Source: Ectopseudomonas khazarica (GTDB lineage: Bacteria; Pseudomonadota; Gammaproteobacteria; Pseudomonadales; Pseudomonadaceae). Taken from it: a stretch of DNA of 64,000 nt. The notes beneath the pieces are model-generated. The model made no database searches and was not told the origin of the DNA. It saw only the letters and a list, made by a program, of their open reading frames with translations. The position numbers and the translations under genes were made by a program. The first letter of the stretch is position 1; every line of letters starts with the position of its first letter. Shown one piece after another: positions 42,000 to 51,304 of this stretch. Where the stretch lies: assembly GCF_004521985.1 (NCBI RefSeq), contig NZ_SBHZ01000005.1, positions 1 through 64,000 of the forward strand, in the 5' to 3' direction.

Positions 42000-43217
42000 C
42001 TATCCCACCATTTGGTTCAAAGAAAGAATCGGCAACAGGATGGCCAGCACGATCACCAGCACCACTGCTCCCATGAAGACCAGCATGAACGGCTCGAACA
42101 ACCCGACCAGCAAGGCGATCTGCGCGCTGAGGTCGTTCTCCTGGTTCTTCGCCGTACGCGCCAGCATCTGATCCAGCTCCCCGGAGCGCTCGCCGCTGGC
42201 GATCATGTGCAACATCATCGGCGGAAACTGCCCGGTCGCCTCCAGCGAACGGGTCAGGCTACCGCCCTCACGGACCTTCTGCGCCGCCACCAGCACCTCG
42301 GCGCGAATCACCCGATTGCCGATCACCTCGCCGGCAATCGCCAGCGCCTCCACCAGCGGCACGCCGCTGCGGGTGAGAATCGCCAGGGTCGAGGCGAAGC
42401 GTGCGCAATCGGTGGCGCGGCCCAGCCCCCCCAGCAGCGGGATGCGCAACAGGAAACGATGCCAGCGCAGGCGAAATGCCTCGTCACGCAGCGCGGCACG
42501 CAAGGCGATAACCGCCAGTACCAGCGCCACCACGGCCAGCAGCCCCCAGGCCTTGACCCAGTCACTCAGGGCGATGAGCCCACGGGTCAGTACCGGCAGG
42601 GTCTGCCCGGAGTCGACGAAGACCTTGACCACGTCCGGCACCACGTAGCCGAGCAGAAAACCGACGATCAGCAACGACGCGCACATCAGGATCACCGGAT
42701 AGAGCAGCGCCAGCTGCACCTTCTGCCGCGACTGCTGGCGCTGCTCGGTGTAGTCCGCCAACTGTTCCAGCACCGGCCCGAGATGCCCGGCGTGCTCGCC
42801 AGCGGCCACCGTGGCGCGATACAGCTCGGGAAACGCTGCGGGAAACTCCTTGAGGCTGGCGGCCAGGCTGTGCCCCTCCAGCACCCGCGCGCGCACCGCC
42901 AGCAGCATGCCCTGGATGCGCGAACGAGTGGATTGCGCGGCAGCGGCGCGCAACGCTTCTTCGATGGGCAGCGCCGCCTGGATCAGCGTCGCCAGCTGGC
43001 GGGTGACCAATGCCAGGTCACGTGCCGACAGACCACGGGCAAAGCCCAGGCGCACCTGGCCAGCGCCCTGCTCGCGACTGCGCGTGGCCTTGACCTCGAG
43101 CGGCGCCAGCTGGCGTTCACGCAGCAGCTGCCGCACCTGCCGGGCGCTGTCGGCCTCCAGCACGCCCTTCTGCTGGCGGCCACTGCCGTCGAGGGCGATG
43201 TATTCAAAGGCCGCCAT
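42000..43217 (-). CDS. xcpS: XcpS (GspF), inner-membrane platform protein
   Basis: A 405-residue polytopic protein: two homologous cytoplasmic domains (about 65-190 and 270-390), each followed by membrane helices, and an N-terminal AAFEYIALDGSGR motif. The ATG at 43217 starts homology; the upstream frame to 43262 runs into a repeat. About 120 nt with a degenerate repeat separate it from xcpR. Confidence 0.94.
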   Translation of the reverse strand: MAAFEYIALDGSGRQQKGVLEADSARQVRQLLRERQLAPLEVKATRSREQGAGQVRLGFARGLSARDLALVTRQLATLIQAALPIEEALRAAAAQSTRSRIQGMLLAVRARVLEGHSLAASLKEFPAAFPELYRATVAAGEHAGHLGPVLEQLADYTEQRQQSRQKVQLALLYPVILMCASLLIVGFLLGYVVPDVVKVFVDSGQTLPVLTRGLIALSDWVKAWGLLAVVALVLAVIALRAALRDEAFRLRWHRFLLRIPLLGGLGRATDCARFASTLAILTRSGVPLVEALAIAGEVIGNRVIRAEVLVAAQKVREGGSLTRSLEATGQFPPMMLHMIASGERSGELDQMLARTAKNQENDLSAQIALLVGLFEPFMLVFMGAVVLVIVLAILLPILSLNQMVG

Positions 43218-43337
43218 CGGCAAACCGCTCCCGTCGTTCCCGTGGAAGCGGCTGGGCGGCATTCCGCTGCAGCCGCGATCCGCGCCGCCCCGCAGCCGAA
43301 GCCGCTGCTACAGCCGATGCCCATATCACGCTCGCCA
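43218..43337. repeat. Degenerate REP-like sequence between xcpR and xcpS
   Basis: Copies of GAAGCGGCTG, GCAGCCGCGAT and GAAGCCGCTGCTAC in a 120-bp gap, resembling decayed REP units. No gene. Confidence 0.5.
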
Positions 43338-44825
43338 TCATTCCTCTCGCGTCACGCGCAACACTTCCTCGACCGTGGTCACCCCTTCCAGCACCTTGCG
43401 CCGACCATCGTCGCGAATGCTCGGTCCCAGGGTACGGGCGTGGCGGATCATGTCCTGTTCGGCAGCGCGACTGTGCACCAGGCTGCGCATGGTCTCGTCG
43501 AACACCACCAGCTCGTAGATACCGGTACGCCCACGATAGCCCTGCTGATGGCAGTGCGCACAGCCACGGGCGTGGTACAGCGTCGGCGCCTGATCGAGCG
43601 ACGCCCCCAGCAGCGCGCACTCGGCCGCATCGGCGCTGTAGGGCTCCTTGCATGCCGGACAGAGCACCCGCACCAGGCGCTGCGCCAGCACGCCGAGCAG
43701 CGATGACGACAGCAGGAAGGGCTCCACGCCCATGTCCACCAGACGGGTGATCGCGCCGATGGCACTGTTGGTGTGCAGGGTCGAAAGCACCAGGTGACCG
43801 GTCAGCGACGCCTGCACGGCGATCTCGGCGGTTTCCTTGTCGCGAATCTCACCGACCATCACCACATCCGGGTCCTGGCGCAAGATGGCGCGCAGGCCAC
43901 GGGCGAAGGTCATGTCCACCTTGGTGTTGACCTGGGTCTGGCCGATGCCTTCGAGGTGATACTCGATGGGGTCCTCGACGGTGAGGATATTGCGCGTGTG
44001 GTCGTTGAGGCTGACCAGGCTGGCATACAGCGTGGTGGTCTTGCCCGAGCCGGTGGGCCCGGTGACCAGCAGGATGCCATGCGGCTTGCGCACGGTGTCT
44101 TCCATCAGCGCGCGATCTTCGCTGCGCATCCCCAGGTGCTGCAGCGACAGGCGCCCGGCCTGCTTGTCGAGCAGGCGCAGCACCACCCGCTCGCCGTTGG
44201 CCGACGGCAGCGTGGACACGCGGATGTCCACCTCGCGCCCCCCCACCTTGAGCGAGATACGCCCGTCCTGCGGGATGCGTTTCTCGGCGATATCCAGCCG
44301 CGCCATCACCTTGACCCGCGAGACCAGCAAGGTCGCCAGCTCGCGCTTGGGTTCGAGCACTTCACGCAGGATGCCGTCCACGCGGAAACGCACCACCAGG
44401 CGCTTCTCGAAGGTTTCCAGGTGAATGTCGGAGGCGTTCTCCTTGATCGCTTCGCCGAGAATCGCGTTGATCAGGCGAATGATCGGTGCGTCGTCCTCCT
44501 GTTCCAGCAGGTCCTCGGTTTCCGGCACCTGATCGGCCAGCGACGCCAGATCGAGACTGCCGCCGATGTCCTCGGCCAGTTGCATGGATGCGGAGTCATG
44601 CTGATAGGCCGCCCCCAATGCCTGGGCGAACTCGCTGGCGCTCATCGCCTGCAGCGGCAGGCTGCGCCCGGCGAAACGCTGCGCCTCGGCCAATGCCACC
44701 GGGTCGCAGCCGAGGCGATAGCCCAGGCCGGCGCGGCCGTCATGCATGACGAACACCACGCCATGGCGCTTGGCGAAGCTGAAAGGCAGGCGGCGCAGCG
44801 GAGTGTCGTGCAGCGAAGCGTTCAT
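43338..44825 (-). CDS. xcpR: XcpR (GspE), type II secretion ATPase
   Basis: A 495-residue secretion ATPase: an N-terminal domain that binds XcpY, Walker [10 protein letters not shown], Asp box, Walker B ([12 protein letters not shown]) and His box (STLHTNSA), and the tetra-cysteine zinc motif CPACKEPY...CAHC typical of GspE. It powers pseudopilus assembly from the cytoplasm. First gene of the leftward operon; the ATG at 44825 precedes homology, with an upstream frame to 44861. Confidence 0.96.
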   Translation of the reverse strand: MNASLHDTPLRRLPFSFAKRHGVVFVMHDGRAGLGYRLGCDPVALAEAQRFAGRSLPLQAMSASEFAQALGAAYQHDSASMQLAEDIGGSLDLASLADQVPETEDLLEQEDDAPIIRLINAILGEAIKENASDIHLETFEKRLVVRFRVDGILREVLEPKRELATLLVSRVKVMARLDIAEKRIPQDGRISLKVGGREVDIRVSTLPSANGERVVLRLLDKQAGRLSLQHLGMRSEDRALMEDTVRKPHGILLVTGPTGSGKTTTLYASLVSLNDHTRNILTVEDPIEYHLEGIGQTQVNTKVDMTFARGLRAILRQDPDVVMVGEIRDKETAEIAVQASLTGHLVLSTLHTNSAIGAITRLVDMGVEPFLLSSSLLGVLAQRLVRVLCPACKEPYSADAAECALLGASLDQAPTLYHARGCAHCHQQGYRGRTGIYELVVFDETMRSLVHSRAAEQDMIRHARTLGPSIRDDGRRKVLEGVTTVEEVLRVTREE

Positions 44826-44917
44826 GCGTGACCTTAGAACGGAGTCTTGTCTCGGTAGCACAGCCTAACCTGACTGTTCGCCCCAATGGGCCACCTCAAG
44901 GACGGTCTTTCTTTAAC

Positions 44918-44929
44918 AATCGATCGATT
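44918..44929. promoter_or_regulatory. Palindrome in the xcpP-xcpR divergent promoter
   Basis: A perfect 12-bp palindrome AATCGATCGATT flanked by direct repeats CTTTAACA (44911 and 44932), in the 236-bp region between the two divergent xcp operons. An operator is plausible; the regulator is unknown. Confidence 0.4.
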
Positions 44930-45061
44930 ATCTTTAACACATTGCCCAGCACAGCACACCCACCCTATTTGGGGGATGCCAACATCACGCGGGCTGCTAT
45001 GATCAGCGCGCGACGCCCCGCACATAAGAAGAGCTAGAACGTCGTTTCCGGAGTGATACCT

Positions 45062-45703
45062 TTGCCCATCTCGGCCCTTTCCCAGCGGCTCAAGGACAAT
45101 ACCCCGAGCCTGATCGGCATGCTCGTGCTGATCGCCCTGAGCGTCAGCCTGGCGTGGCAGAGCGCCGACCTGCTGCGCCTGGTACGCGGCCAGGTGCAGC
45201 CCGTCCCGGAGCAGGCCGACTCCGGCCAGGTGCAGCACGGCCAGGCCCCTGTCGGCCAACTGTTCGGCGCCCCTCGGCAGGCCGATAGCGGCCCCGCGCC
45301 GACCACCAATCTGCAACTGACCCTGCTCGGCAGCTTCGTGCACAGCGACCCGCAGCGCTCCAGTGCGCTGATCCAGCCCCAGGGTGAGCATGCCCAACGT
45401 TATGCCGTCGGCATGGAAGTGAGCGATGGCGTGCGTGTGGACGCCATCTATGCCGATCGCGTCGAGCTGCTGCGCAACGGGCGCCGCGAGAGCCTCGGGT
45501 TCCCGCGCCAGCAGAGTGGGCAGTACAGCTATACCCCACCGTTCGAAGCGACGCAGGAAGACCCGCAACAACAACTCGAACGACTCGACCAGGACAACCT
45601 CGAACAACTGCGCCAGCGCATGCAGATGCTGCGCGAACAGATGGAAGCCTCCGGCACACTGCCCGAAGAAACGCCCCCCGATCAGCCCATGGAAAGCGAC
45701 TGA
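45062..45703 (+). CDS. xcpP: XcpP (GspC), type II secretion coupling protein
   Basis: A 213-residue bitopic protein: short cytoplasmic N-terminus, membrane helix (about 18-36), HR domain (about 80-150, LTLLGSFVHSD...GMEV) and a C-terminal Gln/Glu-rich coiled coil in place of a PDZ domain, as in P. aeruginosa XcpP. No ATG starts it. The TTG at 45062 has GGAG 8 nt upstream; a GTG at 45053 lacks a ribosome site. It links XcpQ to the inner platform and helps substrate selection. Confidence 0.88.
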   Translation: MPISALSQRLKDNTPSLIGMLVLIALSVSLAWQSADLLRLVRGQVQPVPEQADSGQVQHGQAPVGQLFGAPRQADSGPAPTTNLQLTLLGSFVHSDPQRSSALIQPQGEHAQRYAVGMEVSDGVRVDAIYADRVELLRNGRRESLGFPRQQSGQYSYTPPFEATQEDPQQQLERLDQDNLEQLRQRMQMLREQMEASGTLPEETPPDQPMESD

Positions 45704-45707
45704 ACCG

Positions 45708-47651
45708 ATGCCTGTTCTCCGAAGCCGACTGACACTCGCCCTGATAGCCGCCAGCCTGGCCAGCACGCCCTTGCCGCTGCTTGCGCAGATCGAACAGGTG
45801 CCCAGCAGCGCCAACCAGCAGGAAGAAAGCTGGACCATCAACCTCAAGGGTGCGGACATCCGCGAGTTCATCGACCAGATCGCCGCCATCACCGGGCAGA
45901 CCTTCGTCGTCGACCCGCGCGTGAAGGGTCAGGTCAGCGTGGTGTCCAGCACCCCGCTGGGCCTCTCCGAGGTGTACCAGCTGTTCCTCTCGGTGATGGC
46001 CACCCACGGTTTCAGCGTACTGACCCAGGGCGACCAGGCGCGCATCGTGCCCAATGCCGAAGCCAAGGCCGAAGCCGGTGAAGGCCGGGCCGCACCGGAC
46101 CGCCTGGAAACCCGGCTGATCCAGGTGCAGCACGTGCCGGTAGCCGAGCTGATCCCGTTGATCCGCCCGCTGGTACCGCAGTACGGTCACCTGGCTGCCG
46201 TCACCTCGGCCAACGCGCTGATCATCAGCGACCGCAGCGCCAACATCGCACGCATCCAGGACCTGATGCGCCAGCTCGACCAGAGCGGCGCGCAGGATTT
46301 CAGCGTGGTCACCCTGCAACATGCCTGGGTGATGGACGCCGCCGAGGTCCTCAACACCGCCATCGCCCGTGGCCAGGCCAAGGGCAGCGGCGCTACCCAG
46401 GTGGTGGCCGATGCCCGCACCAATCGCCTGATTCTTCTCGGCCCGCCGGAAGCCCGCGCCAAGCTGGCCGACCTCGCCCGCTCGCTGGATACACCCACCA
46501 GCCGCTCGGCCAACACGCGGGTGATTCGCCTGCGCCACAACGACGCCAAGGCCCTGGCCGAAACCCTCGGGGAAATCTCCGAGGGCTTGAAGAGCCAGGA
46601 GACCGGCGAGACCAGCGGCAAGCAGTCGAACATCCTCATCCGTGCCGACGAGAGCCTCAACGCCCTGGTGCTGCTGGCCGACCCGGATCAGGTCGCCACC
46701 CTCGAGGACATCGTCCGTCAGCTCGACGTGCCGCGCGCGCAGGTCATGGTCGAGGCGGCCATCGTCGAAGTTTCCGGCGACATCACCGATGCCGTGGGCG
46801 TGCAATGGGCGGTGGATGCACGTGGTGGCCGTGGCGGCCTGGGCGGGGTCAACTTCGCCGGTACCGGACTGTCCGTCGGTTCGGTGCTGCAGATCCTGCA
46901 GAACGATGAAGTACCGGAGAACACCACCCTCCCCGACGGCGCCATCATCGGCGTTGGCAGCGACCGCTTCGGCGCGCTGATCACCGCGCTGTCGGCCAAC
47001 AGCAAGAGCAACCTGCTGTCGACGCCGAGCCTGCTGACCCTGGACAACCAGAAGGCGGAGATCCTCGTCGGGCAGAACGTCCCCTTCCAGACCGGCTCCT
47101 ACACCACCGACGCCTCTGGCGCGGGCAACCCCTTCACCACCATCGAGCGCAAGGACATCGGCGTCACCCTCAAGGTCACCCCGCACATCAACGAAGGCGC
47201 CACCCTGCGCCTGGAGATCGAACAGGAGATCTCCTCCATCGCGCCGAGCACCGGGCTCAATGCCCAGGCGGTGGACCTGGTGACCAACAAGCGCTCGATC
47301 AAGAGCACCATCCTCGCCGACGATGGCCAGGTGATCGTGCTCGGCGGCCTGATTCAGGACGACGTCACCGAAGCCGTTTCCAAGGTGCCGTTGCTGGGTG
47401 ACATTCCACTGATAGGCGGGCTGTTCCGCTCCACTCGCGAGTCGCACATCAAGCGCAACCTGATGGTCTTCCTGCGTCCCACCGTGGTACGCGACGGCGC
47501 CGGCCTGGCGGCGCTGTCCGGCAAGAAGTACAGCGATATCCGCATCATCGGCAATGGCAGCAGCAACGGCGGCCGCCCCAGCATCCTGCCCAGCCAACCT
47601 GCGCAACTGTTCGATGGCCAGGGCGCACCGGCGGTGGATTTGCGCCAGTAA
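45708..47651 (+). CDS. xcpQ: XcpQ (GspD), type II secretion outer-membrane secretin
   Basis: A 647-residue secretin: signal peptide 1-26, N0-N3 domains (about 40-330), and the secretin domain with VPLLGDIPLIGGLFR (about 560-580), followed by a short C-terminal S domain. It forms the pentadecameric outer-membrane gate. The ATG at 45708 is 4 nt after the xcpP stop, so the two are co-translated. Confidence 0.96.
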   Translation: MPVLRSRLTLALIAASLASTPLPLLAQIEQVPSSANQQEESWTINLKGADIREFIDQIAAITGQTFVVDPRVKGQVSVVSSTPLGLSEVYQLFLSVMATHGFSVLTQGDQARIVPNAEAKAEAGEGRAAPDRLETRLIQVQHVPVAELIPLIRPLVPQYGHLAAVTSANALIISDRSANIARIQDLMRQLDQSGAQDFSVVTLQHAWVMDAAEVLNTAIARGQAKGSGATQVVADARTNRLILLGPPEARAKLADLARSLDTPTSRSANTRVIRLRHNDAKALAETLGEISEGLKSQETGETSGKQSNILIRADESLNALVLLADPDQVATLEDIVRQLDVPRAQVMVEAAIVEVSGDITDAVGVQWAVDARGGRGGLGGVNFAGTGLSVGSVLQILQNDEVPENTTLPDGAIIGVGSDRFGALITALSANSKSNLLSTPSLLTLDNQKAEILVGQNVPFQTGSYTTDASGAGNPFTTIERKDIGVTLKVTPHINEGATLRLEIEQEISSIAPSTGLNAQAVDLVTNKRSIKSTILADDGQVIVLGGLIQDDVTEAVSKVPLLGDIPLIGGLFRSTRESHIKRNLMVFLRPTVVRDGAGLAALSGKKYSDIRIIGNGSSNGGRPSILPSQPAQLFDGQGAPAVDLRQ

Positions 47652-47692
47652 GGGTATCGCCTGCCACGTTAGCGCCGGCAGCTTCTACGGCC

Positions 47693-47758
47693 ATCGCGGC
47701 TGAAGCCGCTCCTACGACCAGCGGTGCCGCCCCCCCTCTCCCGCTTGCGAGAGAGGGG
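47693..47758. repeat. REP unit and hairpin after xcpQ
   Basis: ATCGCGGCTGAAGCCGCTCC at 47693-47712, then a stem CCCCTCTC/GAGAGGGG (47733-47740 and 47751-47758) with a 10-nt loop. The second may end xcpPQ or the convergent amidase transcript, although it has no T run. Confidence 0.7.
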
Positions 47759-47775
47759 CCTCCCGGCACCGCGCA

Positions 47776-49479
47776 TCACCCCAGCGGCGGCGTGCGCGGT
47801 GGGACCTGGCGTTTGCTGCCAGTGGACTCGTAAGCAGCCGCCAGCTGCAGCAAGGCCGAGTCGTCATAGGCGCGGCCTGCGAAGGTCAGGCCCACGGGCA
47901 TGCCGATATCGGCCATCACGCCCATGGGTACGGTCACGGTCGGCACACCCAGGTGACGAATCGCCAGATTGCCGTTGGCCACCCACACGCCATTGCTCCA
48001 GGCGATGTCGGCGGATAGCGGGTTCACATCGGCATCCGCCGGGCCGACATCGGCAACGGTGGGGAACAGCACGGCATCCAGCCCCTGTTGCGCCATCCAG
48101 TCCTCCAGGTCGATCTTGCGCGTGTGTTCCAGGCCACGCAGTCCGTCGGGCAGCGTGGCGATCTGGTCCCAGGGCTTGATGCCGCGCTTGGCCATCTTGA
48201 CGTACTCGTCCATGCCCGCCGCCAGGTCGCCCTCGCGATTGGGCAGCGTACCGGGGTCATGCGGGAAGATCTGCGGCCCATCGACATCAGCCAGGCGCTG
48301 CAGCTGCGGATCGCCGTTGGCCTGCAGGAAGTCGTCGAAGGCCCAGCCGCTCAGCTCCCACAGCTCGTCATGCAGGAACTCGGGCGTGACGATACCCCGG
48401 TTGAACACCGTCGGTGCCCCCGGGCGATCGCCTTCGCAGTTGGACACCAGCGGGAAGTCCACCTCCACCACTTCGGCGCCAGCAGCTTCCAGCGCCTGGC
48501 GGGCCGCCTCCCACAGGGCGATCACCGTTGGCCGGGTGTGGATGCGCTGGCCGGTCGGACCACCGATGCCCGGCGACTCGCTGGTGCCGGCTGCCTCGTC
48601 CTTGTTGATGAACATGCGCGGCACGCCCAGGCGCTTGCCAGCCAGCGCATCGGCCTTGGCCGCCAGCGCCAGGTAGGATTGCGGACGCACAGCGGAGGCT
48701 TTCGGGATCGGCACCCAGGGCTGCAAACGCCACAGGTCGCCACGCGTGTCGGCGTCATCGGCCACCACCACGTCGAGTACCTCGAGCAGGTCGGCCATGG
48801 TCCGGGCATACGGCACCACCACGTCCATGGTCGGCGTCAGCGGCCAGTTGCCGCGCACCGAGATCACCCCGCGCGACGGCGTGTAGGCGCACAGGCCATT
48901 GTTCGACGCCGGGCCGCGCCCGCTGGACCAGGTCTCCTCGGCCAGGCCGAACGCGGCGAAACTGGCAGCGGTCGCCGTACCGGCGCCGTTGGACGAGCCC
49001 GAGGCGAACGGTGCCGTCAGGTAATCCGCGTTGTAGGGGCTCTCCGCGCGGCCGTATACCCCGCGCTGCATGCCGCCGTTGGCCATCGGCGGCATATTGG
49101 TCTTGCCCAGGCAGATGGCGCCGGCGGCACGCAGACGCTCGACGGTGAACGCATCACGTTGTGCCACCAGGTCCTTGAAGGCCGGGCTGCCGGAAGCCGC
49201 CGTCAGCCCCTTGACCAGGTAACTGTCCTTCGCGGTATAGGGAATGCCGTCCAGCGGGCCGAGCGTTTCACCACGCGCACGGCGCGCATCCGACGCCTCG
49301 GCTTCCTGCAGTGCATCCGGGTTGCGCACGACCACGGCGTTGAGCCGGGTCGCCGTGGCGGGTCCGTCGTAGGCCTCGATACGCGCCAGATAGGCCTTGA
49401 CCAGTTCGACCGCAGTGGTGCGGCCGGACTCCAGCGCGGCGCGCAGCTCGGCGATGGAAACTTCGGTTACCTCGATCAT
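47776..49479 (-). CDS. Amidase-signature-family hydrolase
   Basis: A 567-residue amidase-signature enzyme. The likely Ser-cisSer-Lys triad is K84 (PYTAKDS), S162 (ASGSSNG) and S186 (EETWSSGRGPAS). The nucleophile segment departs from the common GTDTGGSIR(x)P but keeps Thr, Ser, Arg, Pro and Ala in register. It lacks a signal peptide, so it is cytoplasmic. The substrate cannot be predicted; related proteins are annotated as amidases or GatA-like, but there is no gatB/gatC here. The ATG at 49479 starts homology. It stands alone, convergent with xcpQ. Confidence 0.85.
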   Translation of the reverse strand: MIEVTEVSIAELRAALESGRTTAVELVKAYLARIEAYDGPATATRLNAVVVRNPDALQEAEASDARRARGETLGPLDGIPYTAKDSYLVKGLTAASGSPAFKDLVAQRDAFTVERLRAAGAICLGKTNMPPMANGGMQRGVYGRAESPYNADYLTAPFASGSSNGAGTATAASFAAFGLAEETWSSGRGPASNNGLCAYTPSRGVISVRGNWPLTPTMDVVVPYARTMADLLEVLDVVVADDADTRGDLWRLQPWVPIPKASAVRPQSYLALAAKADALAGKRLGVPRMFINKDEAAGTSESPGIGGPTGQRIHTRPTVIALWEAARQALEAAGAEVVEVDFPLVSNCEGDRPGAPTVFNRGIVTPEFLHDELWELSGWAFDDFLQANGDPQLQRLADVDGPQIFPHDPGTLPNREGDLAAGMDEYVKMAKRGIKPWDQIATLPDGLRGLEHTRKIDLEDWMAQQGLDAVLFPTVADVGPADADVNPLSADIAWSNGVWVANGNLAIRHLGVPTVTVPMGVMADIGMPVGLTFAGRAYDDSALLQLAAAYESTGSKRQVPPRTPPLG

Positions 49480-49625
49480 GCTGTCATCTCTCGCAGAAGG
49501 CGGGACCTGCCAGCAGCATGGCCCCGGTACGCAATACGGCGTGCCTGCGGTCAATGCTGAAACCGCGACACTCTGCCGCCGATGATACAGGGCAACGGAT
49601 TGCGACAGGAGCGGGCCGGCAGAAC

Positions 49626-49817
49626 TCAGTCTCCGCCGCCACCACCATCACCGCCACCACAGTCGCCACCGAAATCGCCGAAGAAGCTGCCGCCGCCATC
49701 CACACCCGGCCCTCCCCCATCGCCCGAGTGGTTCGCGCCTGAGGACTTCCTGCGCATGGCCCGCAGCAACAGCAGCAGAAAGACGATGAACGCGCCGATC
49801 ACCAAGTAGAACCCCAT
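49626..49817 (-). CDS. Small membrane protein with Gly/Asp-rich tail
   Basis: A 63-residue protein: MGFYLVIGAFIVFLLLLLRAMRR gives one membrane helix followed by positive residues, then a tail dominated by Gly and Asp (DGGGPGVDGGG, GGGDGGGGG) with one Cys. GGAGG sits 6 nt before the ATG, supporting it as real. Function unknown. Tails like this occur on small conserved bacterial membrane proteins. Isolated between the amidase and GFA genes. Confidence 0.65.
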   Translation of the reverse strand: MGFYLVIGAFIVFLLLLLRAMRRKSSGANHSGDGGGPGVDGGGSFFGDFGGDCGGGDGGGGGD

Positions 49818-50005
49818 CAGCCTGCCTCCATGTCCCTGTTCAGCACTGGATGATAGCCCATGCGCCTGCCCGCACTGCCAGAGCGATTGCCCACTCGGCG
49901 GACACGTTGAGACGCCGGTCGCAGAAGCGCCGAGCCATTGCGCACCTCGGTTGCCTGCAGCTTTGCTAGGGTCACAGGCGATAGCCAACGAGCGGAGACC
50001 CTCAC

Positions 50006-50395
50006 ATGCCACAGATCACCGGCGGCTGCCTCTGCGGCCAGGTACGCTTCAGCACCAGCGCCCAACCCTATCGGGTCGGCATCTGCCACTGCATGGACTG
50101 CCGCAAGTACCACGGCGCACTCTTCCATGCCTCGGCAATCTTTGCCCAGGACGCCGTGACCCTGAGCGGCGAAACCGGCCAGTATGGCGGCCGCCATTTC
50201 TGCCCGCGCTGCGGCTCGTCGGTATATTCGCGCACGGCGGATGAGATCGAACTGAACCTGGGCTCGCTGGATGCGCCGGACCAGTTCACCCCCACCTACG
50301 AGCTCTGGACCATTCGCCGCGAAGCCTGGCTACCGCCCTTCCCCTTCGCCCGACAGTACCCGCGCGACCGCGAGAGCAGCACCCGCCACGAATAG
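50006..50395 (+). CDS. GFA (glutathione-dependent formaldehyde-activating) family protein
   Basis: A 129-residue protein with the zinc-binding pattern of the GFA/CENP-V fold: GGCLCGQVRF (8-17), CHCMDCRK (28-35) and FCPRCGSSVY (65-74). All seven cysteines of the family are present. Despite the family name, most members have no proven formaldehyde role. It is a single gene with a start at ATG 50006. Confidence 0.88.
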   Translation: MPQITGGCLCGQVRFSTSAQPYRVGICHCMDCRKYHGALFHASAIFAQDAVTLSGETGQYGGRHFCPRCGSSVYSRTADEIELNLGSLDAPDQFTPTYELWTIRREAWLPPFPFARQYPRDRESSTRHE

Positions 50396-50420
50396 CGTCG
50401 AGCGCTCATGAGTCGTGCCC

Positions 50421-51125
50421 TCAGGCATCCGCAGCGCGCTGGCAGCCCCAGCCGTGCATCAACCCGGCCTGGAAGAACTGCACCGGCGCCGCGAAGCCGG
50501 CGGCCTGGATGATGCCGGCCACCTGCTGCGCCGGCAGCACCGCCACGTCTCGCGCGTAGGCAATGCGTACGCGCTCGAGCATCTGCGGCTGAACGCCGGC
50601 ACCGGACATCAGCGTCATCCAGTTACGCAGCAGCACCTCGTAGGCCGGCGCGTGGATATCCGCGGCCAGGTCCGCATTGGCCAGCAGCCCGCCCGGCTTG
50701 AGCCGCTGCGCGATCTGGCGAAAGAAGCGCGTGCGTGCCTGCGGCTCCAGCAAGAACTGCGAGACCAGGAAGCAGGTCGCGCCGTCATACAGCGGCTCAT
50801 CCGCCAGCGTGTCGAGATAGCCCGCATGAAACTCGCAACGATGCGCAAAGCCCTCGCGCTGCGCACGCTGGCGACAGACATCGAGCATCGCCTCGGAAGG
50901 GTCCAGCGCCGTGAACCGCCAGCCAGGAAAGCGCGCGGCCAGGTGGCCGATCTCCGCACCGGTACCCGCGCCCACGCAGAGCACCCGCGCATCGGCCGGC
51001 AGCTCGGCGAACAGCGCATCGAGCAGCAGATAGAGCGCCTCGCGAATCGGCGCCATCCCGGCCCATTGCTGGTCATAGCCAGCCGCCTGTTGATCGAACA
51101 ACGCCCTGAGTTCCTCGTCGCGCAT
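50421..51125 (-). CDS. Class I SAM-dependent methyltransferase
   Basis: A 234-residue Rossmann methyltransferase: motif I VLCVGAGTGAEIGHLA (about 48-63), acidic loop ALDPSEAML (about 72-80), and a LKPGG post-motif. The N-terminal FDQQAAGYDQQW resembles UbiE/Tam-like methylases. Substrate unknown. Monocistronic and divergent from the permease gene. Confidence 0.88.
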   Translation of the reverse strand: MRDEELRALFDQQAAGYDQQWAGMAPIREALYLLLDALFAELPADARVLCVGAGTGAEIGHLAARFPGWRFTALDPSEAMLDVCRQRAQREGFAHRCEFHAGYLDTLADEPLYDGATCFLVSQFLLEPQARTRFFRQIAQRLKPGGLLANADLAADIHAPAYEVLLRNWMTLMSGAGVQPQMLERVRIAYARDVAVLPAQQVAGIIQAAGFAAPVQFFQAGLMHGWGCQRAADA

Positions 51126-51304
51126 GGCAAACCCTCCGTTTGGCCTGATGAATGATCGCGCTCACACCTTCCAGTATCCCAGAGCTGTCAAGCCCCCATG
51201 GCCACGCGCCTTGGCGGCAGTCGCATGCAGCTGTGGCAAGGCAGCAAGACCGGTCAGCAGTGGATTCGCGGGCACTTTGCCGGCGTTTGCGGGGACTAAC
51301 TGGC

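Noticed and set aside
45144..47606. An 820-codon open frame opposite xcpPQ
   Set aside because: Antisense shadow of two well-supported secretion genes; low-complexity His/Gly/Arg composition typical of shadows.
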